A stretch of 39,554 nucleotides of DNA from positions 1-39,554 of the forward strand of contig JAGARR010000039.1 of assembly GCA_017622135.1 (NCBI GenBank), read 5' to 3'. This stretch comes from Spirochaetaceae bacterium. Its GTDB lineage: Bacteria > Spirochaetota > Spirochaetia > Treponematales > Treponemataceae. Positions 30,669 to 38,713 of this stretch are shown one piece after another. Within the stretch, counting starts at the first letter, position 1. Each line of letters starts with the position of its first letter. The notes under the pieces were generated by a model. The model was not told the origin of the DNA and ran no database searches. It saw only the letters and a list, made by a program, of their open reading frames with translations. Both the position numbers and the translations under genes were made by a program.

Positions 30669-30692
30669 TTTTACACCCGATTGGGTATAAAA
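30669..30692 (-). promoter_or_regulatory. Palindromic operator upstream of the HipB-like gene
   Basis: TTTTACACCC-GATT-GGGTATAAAA is a near-perfect palindrome located 8 bases upstream of the ATG and overlapping possible -10 sequences (TAAAAT, TATACC). HipB proteins bind such sites. Confidence 0.6.
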
Positions 30693-30954
30693 TCTACAAC
30701 ACGTACAATTCAGAGTATTCTAGGTAAAGTGATTTTATGAATCGTATTAAGCCTGTGTTTGTCATGGTTTTATCAAATCGCGAGGTTTCTGAAAACTTTG
30801 AAATGCCTCCCCCCAAGGCAGACCTCTCCCATTGGCATCCCGACAGCTGAAACCGGGAGCCTGAAAAAAATCTGTTCGCCGCCGAATCCATGGACCAAAC
30901 GCCCCTCGTGAATCCTTTCGCGGCTGCCTGTCTCTACACCACCTGCACCCCGGC
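30693..30954 (-). other. Noncoding stretch after the LoaP-like gene, with GC-rich hairpins
   Basis: No gene is seen. On the minus strand there are short inverted repeats, such as TCCCG paired with CGGGA (30838-30858) and ATGCC paired with GGCAT around 30806-30835. The stretch lies directly downstream of the specialised NusG gene, where antitermination leaders would be expected, but I cannot match it to a known motif. Confidence 0.35.
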
Positions 30955-31476
30955 TCAGACCCAGCCAGCCGGCGGCACCGCCTCCTCGTACAGCAGGTCG
31001 AACGTCCTGCCGTCGGGACTCAGGCGGGTATCCACCGTTATCCGGCGCTTCTTCTTGTTCACCTTGTACACACTGTCCTCCAAGCCTACCATGGGTCCGG
31101 ACACAGCACGCATCCGCCGCCCCGGCAGGAAGGCCACCCGGGAGATGCCGAAATACTCACCGTGACCCAAGAAGAGCTTCAGGTCCTCAAGGGCGTCGCC
31201 CTGGATGGCCACAGGATGGTCGTCGGCGGGCAAGAGGTGGCAGAAGTCCTCCACATCCTTGATGGCGGCCACCAGCTCCCCGCTAAGCCGCTCCACCTGC
31301 AGGAACAGATAGCCGGGGAACAGCGGTGCGTCCACATACTCCCCTGCCCTGCGGCAGAACGTCCGTTGGAAGAAGCACAGCCGGGCCTCAATCCCCCGCT
31401 GGGCAAGCATTGTGGCCGCACGCTCCTTGAACGCTGCCTCGCAGCCATTGCGCACCATCAGGCAGTACCACTCCAT
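30955..31476 (-). CDS. LoaP/UpxY-type specialised NusG antiterminator
   Basis: The product is 173 residues from the ATG at 31476 (GGAGGGG upstream). The NGN domain reads MEWYCLMVRNGCEAAFKERA and YVDAPLFPGYLFLQVE; the KOW domain is at the C-terminus (GRRMRAVSGPMVGLEDSVYK, VNKKKRRITVDT). Such paralogues of NusG act at long polysaccharide or polyketide operons to prevent early termination, usually through a leader RNA or DNA element. It heads the polysaccharide locus, although two toxin-antitoxin loci and a tandem array now separate it from the flippase. Its promoter is strong and carries possible operators for the divergent XRE protein. Confidence 0.88.
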   Translation of the reverse strand: MEWYCLMVRNGCEAAFKERAATMLAQRGIEARLCFFQRTFCRRAGEYVDAPLFPGYLFLQVERLSGELVAAIKDVEDFCHLLPADDHPVAIQGDALEDLKLFLGHGEYFGISRVAFLPGRRMRAVSGPMVGLEDSVYKVNKKKRRITVDTRLSPDGRTFDLLYEEAVPPAGWV

Positions 31477-31552
31477 AACTGAACCCCTCCAAAAAGCCCC
31501 AAGCATCCCGGCCCATTGTGAATGGGGGATGTGTCACCAAGAAGCATTTGCA

Positions 31553-31630
31553 CTCATTTGAAATGAGTACTAGGCTTATAATATAACTCATTTTAACTTT
31601 GTGTCAATAGAGTGATTTCTCATTTATAGT
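31553..31630. promoter_or_regulatory. Divergent promoter region between the LoaP-like and XRE genes
   Basis: Minus strand: TTGACA (31602-31607) with TATTAT or TATATT 16-18 bases on (31578-31585), a strong promoter for the LoaP-like gene. Plus strand: TATAGT (31625-31630), eight bases before the XRE ATG, so that gene may be leaderless. Three copies of an (A)CTCATTT/AAATGAG(T) element are present: a perfect palindrome ACTCATTTGAAATGAGT (31553-31569), one in the LoaP spacer (31587-31595), and one beside the XRE -10 (31618-31625). Confidence 0.65.
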
Positions 31631-31638
31631 GAGTGTCT

Positions 31639-31965
31639 ATGGATACTTATCAGCAATGTTTTATAGAAAATCTGAAATTGTACCGTAAGCAGGCTGGTCT
31701 TTCCCAGGCAAAGCTAGCAGAACTCTGCGATGTATCCAACGGTACAATAGGCAACATCGAATGCGGAGTCACAAAGCCATCCTTTGACCTGCTGATTCTC
31801 ATGGCCCAGTCACTCCAAATCCAGCCGGAGCAGCTCTTTCACCTTCAAAAAGGCCAGCAAGAGCCAAGACACCAGCAACAGCGACTTACCGACAGCCAAA
31901 TCAAAGCCATCCGGGACACCCTCACCCATGCCATACAGGATGTACTGGACAAGATGAGACAATAA
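31639..31965 (+). CDS. XRE-family HTH regulator divergent from the LoaP-like gene
   Basis: The product is 108 residues from the ATG at 31639. The HTH is clear: NLKLYRKQAGLSQAKLAELC, DVSNGTIGNIECGVTKPSFD, LLILMAQSLQIQPEQLF. A Gln-rich linker (KGQQEPRHQQQR) leads to a C-terminal helix (AIRDTLTHAIQDVLDKM), probably for dimerisation. It most likely represses itself and the LoaP-like gene through the CTCATTT elements between them, and so could control the whole polysaccharide locus. Confidence 0.85.
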   Translation: MDTYQQCFIENLKLYRKQAGLSQAKLAELCDVSNGTIGNIECGVTKPSFDLLILMAQSLQIQPEQLFHLQKGQQEPRHQQQRLTDSQIKAIRDTLTHAIQDVLDKMRQ

Positions 31966-31999
31966 ATTTTGTATTTAAATCATTTTATCCTTGTTGAAC

Positions 32000-32040
32000 A
32001 AAAAAAAAGCCACTGCCAGCATTTCACAGGCAGTAGCTTT
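32000..32040 (-). terminator. Rho-independent terminator after the BI-1 gene
   Basis: GCTACTGCC, an 11-base loop and GGCAGTGGC are followed by nine T on the minus strand. The A-run on the other side makes it a possible partial terminator for the XRE gene as well. Confidence 0.85.
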
Positions 32041-32063
32041 CATCATGCGAACCCGAAGGAGTC

Positions 32064-32753
32064 CTAGTTCCTCTTGCCGAACAGACGCAGCAGAGACAGG
32101 AAGATATTGATAAAGTCCAAGTAAAGCTCCAGGGCCATCACCACGGAGGCCTTGGCAAAGATGTCGCTGCCATCGGAGCGCTCGGCAATGGCATAGGCCT
32201 TCTGGGTGTCGTAGGCGGTGAGACCCACAAAGATGCCCACCGTCAGCAGCGAGAGGAGCCAGTCCAGACCGCTGGAACGCAGGAAGATGTTCACCAAACT
32301 GGCGATGATGACACCGATGAGGGCCATCATCAGGTAGCGGCCGACGGAACGCAGGTCGGTCTTGGTGACACGGCCGTAGATGCTCATACCAGCGAACATT
32401 CCTGCCGAAATCAGGAAGACACTGAAGATGGAGGTGGCTGTGTAGACGATGAAAATTGAGGCCATGGTCACGCCGTTCAAGACGGAGTAGGCAATGAACA
32501 CCAGGCTGGCGGTGGAGACGCTCATAGCGTGGACACGGGCGGTAAAGAAGAAGACCAATGCAAGCTCGGCGATAATCAGGCCATAGAACACCATCCGATT
32601 GCCAAAGATGAGCTGCAGGGCGGCAGGACTTGTGGCCACGCCAAAGGCAGTCAGGCCGCTCAATGCCAAGGCCAGGGTCATCCAGGTGTAGACCCCGGAC
32701 ATAAACTTCTTGCGGGCCTCCTCACCGGTCCGCACAATCATTGAATCATTCAT
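32064..32753 (-). CDS. BI-1/YccA-family membrane protein
   Basis: The product is 229 residues from the ATG at 32753 (GGAGG upstream). Seven membrane helices are visible. Family marks: VYTWMTLALALSGLTAFGVA, GLIIAELALVFFFTARVHAM, VFIAYSVLNGVTMASIFIVY, and the C-terminal GLTAYDTQKAYAIAE with the Asp implicated in pH-dependent calcium leak, then ALELYLDFINIFLSLLRLFG. Bacterial members are proton-sensitive calcium channels or FtsH-modulating proteins. Monocistronic, with its own terminator. Confidence 0.93.
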   Translation of the reverse strand: MNDSMIVRTGEEARKKFMSGVYTWMTLALALSGLTAFGVATSPAALQLIFGNRMVFYGLIIAELALVFFFTARVHAMSVSTASLVFIAYSVLNGVTMASIFIVYTATSIFSVFLISAGMFAGMSIYGRVTKTDLRSVGRYLMMALIGVIIASLVNIFLRSSGLDWLLSLLTVGIFVGLTAYDTQKAYAIAERSDGSDIFAKASVVMALELYLDFINIFLSLLRLFGKRN

Positions 32754-32846
32754 ATATTCCTCCATAAATGTTTCACTCGTTGTATATAGAAAAGATAACC
32801 CAACCACGAGCCACCGTCAACTGGCAACAGCCAACAGAGCCGGCAG

Positions 32847-34085
32847 CTATCCCTGGAACCGCACGATGTAGTTCTTCTTCTTGCCCCGGCGCAGCACGAT
32901 GACCTCTCCCTCGATGGCCAACTGGCGGGTGATAGGCTGGCCTTCCTCCGTCACCTTGTCCCCGTTGAGGGTGATGGAGCCTGCCGCAAGGAATTCCCTG
33001 GCCTCCCGGCGGCTGGAGCAAATCTTGTTGTTCACCAGCAGGTCAATCAGAGGGATGCCCTCCTCGGCCAGCTCCACTGTGGGCACGTCCTTGAAGCCCA
33101 CCTTGATGTCCGCCAGGCTCAAGTCCTTCACCTTGCCGGAGAACAGGGCCTCGCTGATTGCCACCGCCTTCTGAAACTCGTCCGCTCCGTGCAGGTCGGT
33201 GATGATTTCCCTTGCCAGCGCCTTGTGAGCCTCCCGCAGCTCAGGGTTGGCGGCGTTCCTGGCCTCCAGCTCCTCAATCTCCTCCTTTGAGAGGAAGGTG
33301 AAAATCCGCAGGTAGGAGCCCACCATGGAATCGTCCACGTTAATGAGGTACTGGTACAGCTCGTACCCGGAGGTCCTGTTCAGGTCGAGCCACAGGGCGT
33401 TTCCCGCAGACTTGCCGAATTTGTTGCCGTACTTGTCCAGCACCAGGGGCATGGTAAAGCCATAGGCATCCTTCCCCTCCAGCTTGCGGATAAGCTCCAG
33501 CCCCGTGGTGATGTTGCCCCATTGGTCGGCTCCCTCCGCCTGCAGGATACAGTTCTTGGTTCGGAACAGGTGGAGGAAGTCGTAGCCCTGAATCAGGGTG
33601 TAGGAGAACTCTGCGAAGGTAATGCCCGTCTCCAGACGGCGGCTGATGATGTCCTTGGCCAGCATGTAGCTGACATTGATGTACTTTCCCACGTCCCGCA
33701 AAAAGTCCAGGAAGCTGAAATCCTTCATCCAGTCGTAGTTGTTGACAATCTCTGCCTTGCCCTCAAAGATGCGGGACACCTGGGCCTTGATTCCCTCGAT
33801 ATTCTTCTCGATGGTCTCCTTGGCAATCAGCTCCCGCTCCGCAGTGGGACGAGGATCGCCGATGAGTCCGGTGGCCCCGCCCACCAGCAGGATGGGATGA
33901 TGCCCCGCCTTGGCCAGACGCTTGGCCGTAACCAGGCTGGAATAATGCCCCAGATGCAGGCTGTCTGCCGTGGGATCCGTTCCCCAGTAAAAGGAAATGT
34001 TTCCGCCGTTTATCTTGTCCTTAATATCCTCGCCAGCCACATCCTTGATGAGACCACGCCATTCCAACTCTTCATATAAAGTCAT
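32847..34085 (-). CDS. tyrS: Tyrosyl-tRNA synthetase
   Basis: The product is 412 residues from the ATG at 34085 (GGAG five bases upstream). It activates tyrosine and charges tRNA-Tyr. The class I signatures are present: FYWGTDPTADSLHLGHYSSL with the HIGH-type HLGH, then FAEFSYTLIQGYDFLHL for tyrosine binding, GADQWGNIT, and KFGKSAG as the KMSKS-type loop. The C-terminus has the S4 RNA-binding domain (SSRREAREFLAAGSITLNGD). A structured leader with a small ORF lies upstream; no T-box sequence was found. Confidence 0.96.
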   Translation of the reverse strand: MTLYEELEWRGLIKDVAGEDIKDKINGGNISFYWGTDPTADSLHLGHYSSLVTAKRLAKAGHHPILLVGGATGLIGDPRPTAERELIAKETIEKNIEGIKAQVSRIFEGKAEIVNNYDWMKDFSFLDFLRDVGKYINVSYMLAKDIISRRLETGITFAEFSYTLIQGYDFLHLFRTKNCILQAEGADQWGNITTGLELIRKLEGKDAYGFTMPLVLDKYGNKFGKSAGNALWLDLNRTSGYELYQYLINVDDSMVGSYLRIFTFLSKEEIEELEARNAANPELREAHKALAREIITDLHGADEFQKAVAISEALFSGKVKDLSLADIKVGFKDVPTVELAEEGIPLIDLLVNNKICSSRREAREFLAAGSITLNGDKVTEEGQPITRQLAIEGEVIVLRRGKKKNYIVRFQG

Positions 34086-34135
34086 GCTCACTCCACCAGT
34101 CCTGCTCCGCAGGCACTATAAAATCTACTATGTTT

Positions 34136-34228
34136 CTACCATGTTTTGCCGTTTTTGTCATTACGACGCATCACAAAAACACGGTGGCGTGGCAAAACCT
34201 GGGGAGGGAGCCACAGCTTCAGAGTCAT
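34136..34228 (-). CDS. Possible 30-residue leader peptide upstream of tyrS
   Basis: An ATG at 34228 with GGGAGG seven bases upstream opens a 30-codon frame: MTLKLWLPPQVLPRHRVFVM and RRNDKNGKTW. No tyrosine codons are present, so it is not a simple tyrosine attenuator. A -10-like TATAAT lies about 45 bp upstream (34274-34279). The ORF lies over a strong hairpin, so its translation would change the leader fold. Confidence 0.4.
   Translation of the reverse strand: MTLKLWLPPQVLPRHRVFVMRRNDKNGKTW
34143..34198 (-). promoter_or_regulatory. Two-part hairpin in the tyrS leader
   Basis: The outer stem GTTTTGCC (34143-34150) pairs with GGCAAAAC (34191-34198) and the inner stem GTTTTTGT (34151-34158) with ACAAAAAC (34173-34180). 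There is a 10-base bulge on one side. No T-tract follows, so it is not a terminator by itself. Confidence 0.6.
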
Positions 34229-34353
34229 GGGGCATCCTCCCGTCAATTTGATTTGTGGGGGTGAGGGGAATATTATAATTCTTATTCTAAAAAAAGGATA
34301 ACAATAGTTAGAGGCTACCCCTTGACTAGGCAAAATGATGTTAGAAAAAAGCA

Positions 34354-34701
34354 CTATATAGGGTGACTGTCTACATATAGGGTATCAGAACTTATATCTA
34401 TTTTGTTTTGCCAGTTTTCCTCGCTATTGATCGCAGGATCCTTATCCCAAGACACTGCAGAATTAGAGTCCAAATATACTCGATTGAAAATCTGCCAGTC
34501 AGCAAGACATTCAAAGACAGTATTTGGTTGTATAAGTTCTTTCATATCAAATACTTTTTTTTCACCATTATCAAAAAGAAGGGAAAGGGAAAAATCCTCG
34601 TGAGCCTTTACTCCCACAATACGCCTTCTGCCAGAAGCAAAATATTCAGCCATCTTTGGAGTGAAACCTCTACTAATATACCAATCTACTGTTTTATTCA
34701 T
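34354..34701 (-). CDS. DUF2442-family protein with N-terminal extension
   Basis: The product is 115 residues. The DUF2442 core (RIVGVKAHEDFSLSLLFDNG, KKVFDMKELI, VYLDSNSAVSWDKD) is preceded by about 27 residues (YISRGFTPKMAEYFASGRR) that form a helix. It starts six bases after the DUF4160 stop with AGGTCA as ribosome binding site. DUF4160-DUF2442 pairs are common in bacteria and behave in sequence like toxin-antitoxin modules, without proven activity that I know of. The DUF4160 partner here is frameshifted. Confidence 0.85.
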   Translation of the reverse strand: MNKTVDWYISRGFTPKMAEYFASGRRRIVGVKAHEDFSLSLLFDNGEKKVFDMKELIQPNTVFECLADWQIFNRVYLDSNSAVSWDKDPAINSEENWQNKIDISSDTLYVDSHPI

Positions 34702-34707
34702 AGTGAC

Positions 34708-34966
34708 CTAGTGTAAGGGGGCTATAGGAAATAACTCCTGTTTTATCGCAGCTAATTCCCAATTTTCAAGCAATTCACTTTGATGAAAAGCAGCCCATTC
34801 CAAGACCATTTTCTGTTGTTTAGAGGGAATCTGTCCTTCTAGAATTTCTATGTCATTTATTGAAACAATGATTTCTTCTCCTGCATAACTTGCATGAAAG
34901 TGAGGGGGCATATGATCATTCCAATTAATATATCTTTATTCCTCTAAAATAGCTTATGGTTGGCAT
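34708..34966 (-). pseudogene. DUF4160-family gene with a one-base deletion near its start
   Basis: The true start is ATG at 34966 with a GTAGGAG site: MPTISYFRGIKIY, then TAA. Moving one base gives INWNDHMPPHFHASYAGEE and the rest of a normal DUF4160 protein (EIIVSINDIEILEGQIPSKQ, MVLEWAAFHQSELLENWELA). The join IKIY/NWNDHMPPHFHA matches the family with one base lost from the TATATTAAT stretch (34925-34933). A shorter product could start at ATG 34911. A sequence error is possible. Confidence 0.8.
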
Positions 34967-35081
34967 AAAATCTCCTACACCAAGAATTTATTCCAACAAT
35001 AGCTTGCTGTCAAGGTTTATGAAACCGAGGTCAGGATGTCTGCCGACGGCGGGCTCCTGGCTTCCCGGCATGGCGACCTCT

Positions 35082-35109
35082 TTTACATTTGATTTCTCTA
35101 TGCTATACT
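35082..35109 (+). promoter_or_regulatory. Promoter of rsgA-mutS2, giving a leaderless mRNA
   Basis: TTTACA (35082-35087), a 16-base spacer and TATACT (35104-35109). The GTG start of rsgA is seven bases after the -10, at the expected transcription start, and no ribosome binding site exists. Confidence 0.6.
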
Positions 35110-35115
35110 ATACTC

Positions 35116-36072
35116 GTGATTGGTACCATTCTCAGCGGCAGCAATAATTTTTTCTCGGTGGAGTGTGAAGATGGGCTTGTTCGCCAGTGCTCCATCAAGG
35201 GCAAGAAGCTCAAGGACAGCCAGGGCTACTACAATCCCTTGGCACCTGGCGACAAGGTTGAGGTGCAGCCCGACGAGCTGGACCAGGGGGCGGGGCAGAT
35301 TCTCTGTCTCAAGCCAAGGGCAAATGCCTTTGTCCGCTGGAACGTCAAGGGGCGCTTGCCCCAAGTTCTTGCCGCCAACCTGGACTATCTGATGATTGTC
35401 ACCACCACCCAGGAGCCGCCCTTTCGCCCCCGCTTTGTAGACCGTGCCCTGGCCCAGGCTGAACAGGCCGGCATCATGCCTGTCATCATCTGCAACAAGT
35501 ACGATCTGGCCGCTGATGAGGACGTGGAGTTCCGTCTCTCCGACTGGGAGAACATCGGCTACCAGGTGCTGAGAATATCCGCAAAGACCGGGGAGGGTAT
35601 CCCGGAGCTGGCGGCCCTGCTGGAGGATAAGCTCACCGCCTTTGTGGGGCAGTCCGGCGTGGGCAAGTCCAGTCTCATCAATGTGCTGGATTCCACCTGT
35701 GTCCTGAAAACCGGCAGCCTTTCGGAAAAATACGGGCGGGGAACCCACACCACCACCAAGGGAACCCTCCTCCACCTGACCCTGAACGAGTCTCTCATGG
35801 GAGGCCGCCACAATGCCCGCGCCTCCATCATCGACACCCCCGGTGTCCGCCGGTTCGTCCTCCACGACATATCCGCCCAAGACCTGGCCCTTTACTTTCG
35901 CGAGATGAAGCCACTGGTGGGAACCTGCTCCTTCGGTATGTCCTGCAACCACGACAAGGAGCCCGGCTGCAGGATTCAGGAGGCGGTGTACAGTGGTGTC
36001 ATCAGCGAGGAGCGATTCGACAGCTGGCAACGAATCTGCCAGGAAATCAATAGCGGGAGCTGGGAGTACTAG
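35116..36072 (+). CDS. rsgA: Ribosome small-subunit biogenesis GTPase RsgA
   Basis: The product is 318 residues from the GTG at 35116; a longer frame to an ATG at 35089 would include promoter sequence and lacks a site. The circularly permuted GTPase is typical: an OB-fold (residues about 1-70), G4 ICNKYD, G5-like ISAKTGEG, G1 GQSGVGKSSLIN, G2 region GRGTHTTT, G3 IIDTPGVR, and the C-terminal zinc site CSFGMSCNHDKEPGC. It matures 30S subunits. mutS2 follows one base after its stop. Confidence 0.95.
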   Translation: MIGTILSGSNNFFSVECEDGLVRQCSIKGKKLKDSQGYYNPLAPGDKVEVQPDELDQGAGQILCLKPRANAFVRWNVKGRLPQVLAANLDYLMIVTTTQEPPFRPRFVDRALAQAEQAGIMPVIICNKYDLAADEDVEFRLSDWENIGYQVLRISAKTGEGIPELAALLEDKLTAFVGQSGVGKSSLINVLDSTCVLKTGSLSEKYGRGTHTTTKGTLLHLTLNESLMGGRHNARASIIDTPGVRRFVLHDISAQDLALYFREMKPLVGTCSFGMSCNHDKEPGCRIQEAVYSGVISEERFDSWQRICQEINSGSWEY

Positions 36073-36073
36073 C

Positions 36074-38713
36074 ATGGAGGCTGAAGACAATGTTATGGGG
36101 AAAGGCTCCCTTATGGAGGTGGATGAAAAGACCCTCCTCCAGCTTGATTTCTTTCGAATACGGGCAGCAATAGCAGGGTGCTGTTGCAGTCTGGAAGGAC
36201 AACAGCTGGTAGAATCCCGGCTGCCCCTCACCACCCCCGCTGAAATTACCCGACTCAAGGAGGAGGCCAGCCAGTGGGTCACCTACCTCAACTCCGCCCG
36301 CACCCTGCCCCTTGCCGGCTGGGAACCAGTGGCACCGGTGGCAGAAGTCCTGTTCGTGGCCAATTCCGTGCTGACCCAGCAGGAGCTCCACACCCTAGCC
36401 ACCTTCTGCGCCATCGCCATCAAGACAGCCGCCGCCCTCAAGTCAGCGGCAAGCCAGCTTCCCCTGCCACGTCTGGCCGAATATGCCCAATCCATTCCAG
36501 ACCTGAGTCAGCCAATTCACCTCATAGGCCGTGTCCTGGACAAGGGCGGGCAGCTCAGGGACTTGCCGGAATTGCGGGAAATCAGGGCAAACATCGCCCG
36601 CATCCGCCGTGAGATCGACTCCGCCATCCGCCGCTACACCTCCGACTCCAGCCTGAAGGATGTGTTGCAATCGGATGTGCCGGTGCTTCGCTCCGACCGC
36701 CAGGTGCTGGCGGTTCGTTCCGGCAGCAGGGGCAGAATCCGGGGCATCATCCACGAGGTCTCCCAGACAGGTCACACTGTCTACATAGAGCCGGAGGAGG
36801 TTGTCCGCAAGAACAATGAGCTGGTTCAGGAAGAGTTCGCACTTTCAGCGGAAATCCGCCGTATTTTCAGGGACTTGACGGCAAGCCTTGCCCCCTTCTG
36901 CCACGACATTGTCTTGGCCCACAGCATTATGGTAGAGCTTGACGCAGCCTACGGTGCCGCCCGATGGGCAGTGAGCCACCAGGCCATCCTTGCCCTTGAC
37001 CTGCCCCCGGAAGGTCAGCCCCGCCTCCTGCAGGCCCGCCATCCCCTGCTGGGAGAGCAGGCCGTTCCCATTGATTTGGTTTTTCCCACGGACTGCAGGG
37101 TTCTCATCATTACGGGGCCAAACACAGGGGGAAAAACTGTCACCCTGAAAACCCTAGCCCTTTTTACCCTGTTGAATCAAAGCGGCTTTCCACTTCCAGC
37201 AGCGGAGGGTACTGCCCTTCCCCTCTGCTCCGGTGTCTTTGCGGACATTGGAGACGAGCAGTCACTGGACCAGTCCCTCTCCACCTTTTCCGGCCACATG
37301 AGGAACATCGGCCAGATGCTGGAGCATTCCGACGGAAAGAGCCTGGTGCTGCTGGACGAGCTGGGAAGCGGTACCGATCCACAGGAAGGGGGAGCCATAG
37401 CCATGGCTGTGCTGGACAGGCTCATCCAGCAAGGGGACCTGGTGGTGGTGACCACCCACCACGGCGTACTGAAGAACTACGGCTACAGCCAGCCCAGCTG
37501 CACCAACGCCTCGGCGGAATTCAACGAGACCACCCTGGCTCCCACCTACCGTATTCGCACTGGAATTCCTGGAGAGAGCCGGGCTCTGGACATTGCCCGC
37601 CGCAACGGACTTCCCACCGACATTGTGGAGCAGGCCACAGCCTACCTGGAGGGGGAGCAGGCAGACATCTCCGCCATGATCACCAGCCTCACCCAAAAGC
37701 ATCAGGAGGCGGACCTTCTGGGCCAGCAGCTGAGGCAGGAGCAGCAAAGCATACGGGAGAAGCGGCGGAGGGTTGACCTGAAGGAATTGCAGCTGAGACA
37801 GCGGGAGCAGGAGCTTTCCCGCCAAGACCAGAGGGAGGGCAGGCTCTTCCTGGCGGAAAGCCGACGGATGCTGGAGAATCTGGTGCGGGAGCTGCGGGAG
37901 GGGGAGCTGACCAAGGCAAAGACCCAGAGCGTCAAGCAGTTCATCTCCCAGCTGGAGGATGCCATCAAGGAGCAGGACGAGAAGCTGGAACAAGAGGCGG
38001 AGCTGCTGGAGCTCCAGACGGCAGAAATCGACGCCACCTACAGCAACGTCCCTTACACTGTCTCTCCCAGTGCCAAGTCGAGCAAGAAACGACGCATGAA
38101 GAACAAGGATGCCCTTGCGCAAGCAAGATCACAGCAGGATACTGAATCTCGGTCAGGAAAGGAGATGGCCACCTCAGTCCCCGCTCCCCTAGTTTTCCAA
38201 GAGGGAGCCACCGTGGCCACCCTCAAGGGCAACCGCACCGGCACCCTGCTGCGCTCCAGCGGAAAGAACAGCTGGCTGGTGCAGGTGGGCAGCCTCAAGC
38301 TCACCATGAAGGAAAAGGACCTTCGTCTCCTGCAACCGTTGGAAAGAAGTCCTGCAGGAATGGTAGAATACAGCCTGGTAGAAAGCCGTGATTCAGGTAG
38401 CGGTGAAACAAAGAATCTTTTTCCCGAAGTCCAAGACAGAAGCTTTGTAAAGGATTCCAGCCAGGAGCGGCCGGTGCTGGAGCTGCGTCTTTTGGGAATG
38501 CGGAGCGAGGAGGCCATCAAGGCACTGGAACGCCAGCTGGACCTGGCCACCATGCAGGGCCTCCACAACTTCTCCGTCATCCACGGCAAGGGAAACGGTG
38601 TCCTCCAGCAGGCTGTCCACGACTACCTTTCCCACTATCCAGGAGTCAGAGACTTCCACTTCGCCCGCCCGGAGGAAGGCGGTACCGGCAAGACCTATGT
38701 GGTTCTGGAGTGA
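36074..38713 (+). CDS. mutS2: MutS2 (Smr-domain recombination/ribosome-rescue ATPase)
   Basis: The product is 879 residues from the ATG at 36074 (GGGAG seven bases upstream); an ATG at 36113 (MEVDEKTLLQLDFFRIR) would match the family start better. Features: coiled clamp and lever region, Walker A GPNTGGKT near residue 350, GVFADIGDEQSLDQSLSTF, LVLLDELGSGTDPQEG as Walker B, a long coiled coil (about 540-670), a linker rich in charged residues, and the C-terminal Smr nuclease domain (LELRLLGMRSEEAIKALERQ, FSVIHGKGNGVL). MutS2 limits recombination and rescues collided ribosomes. Longer than the common 780 residues owing to the linker. Confidence 0.95.
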   Translation: MEAEDNVMGKGSLMEVDEKTLLQLDFFRIRAAIAGCCCSLEGQQLVESRLPLTTPAEITRLKEEASQWVTYLNSARTLPLAGWEPVAPVAEVLFVANSVLTQQELHTLATFCAIAIKTAAALKSAASQLPLPRLAEYAQSIPDLSQPIHLIGRVLDKGGQLRDLPELREIRANIARIRREIDSAIRRYTSDSSLKDVLQSDVPVLRSDRQVLAVRSGSRGRIRGIIHEVSQTGHTVYIEPEEVVRKNNELVQEEFALSAEIRRIFRDLTASLAPFCHDIVLAHSIMVELDAAYGAARWAVSHQAILALDLPPEGQPRLLQARHPLLGEQAVPIDLVFPTDCRVLIITGPNTGGKTVTLKTLALFTLLNQSGFPLPAAEGTALPLCSGVFADIGDEQSLDQSLSTFSGHMRNIGQMLEHSDGKSLVLLDELGSGTDPQEGGAIAMAVLDRLIQQGDLVVVTTHHGVLKNYGYSQPSCTNASAEFNETTLAPTYRIRTGIPGESRALDIARRNGLPTDIVEQATAYLEGEQADISAMITSLTQKHQEADLLGQQLRQEQQSIREKRRRVDLKELQLRQREQELSRQDQREGRLFLAESRRMLENLVRELREGELTKAKTQSVKQFISQLEDAIKEQDEKLEQEAELLELQTAEIDATYSNVPYTVSPSAKSSKKRRMKNKDALAQARSQQDTESRSGKEMATSVPAPLVFQEGATVATLKGNRTGTLLRSSGKNSWLVQVGSLKLTMKEKDLRLLQPLERSPAGMVEYSLVESRDSGSGETKNLFPEVQDRSFVKDSSQERPVLELRLLGMRSEEAIKALERQLDLATMQGLHNFSVIHGKGNGVLQQAVHDYLSHYPGVRDFHFARPEEGGTGKTYVVLE

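Noticed and set aside
34086..34330. T-box riboswitch upstream of tyrS
   Set aside because: The conserved T-box (GGGTGGNACCGCG-type) sequence and a following terminator were not found; the GCCACGCCACC stretch is not close enough.
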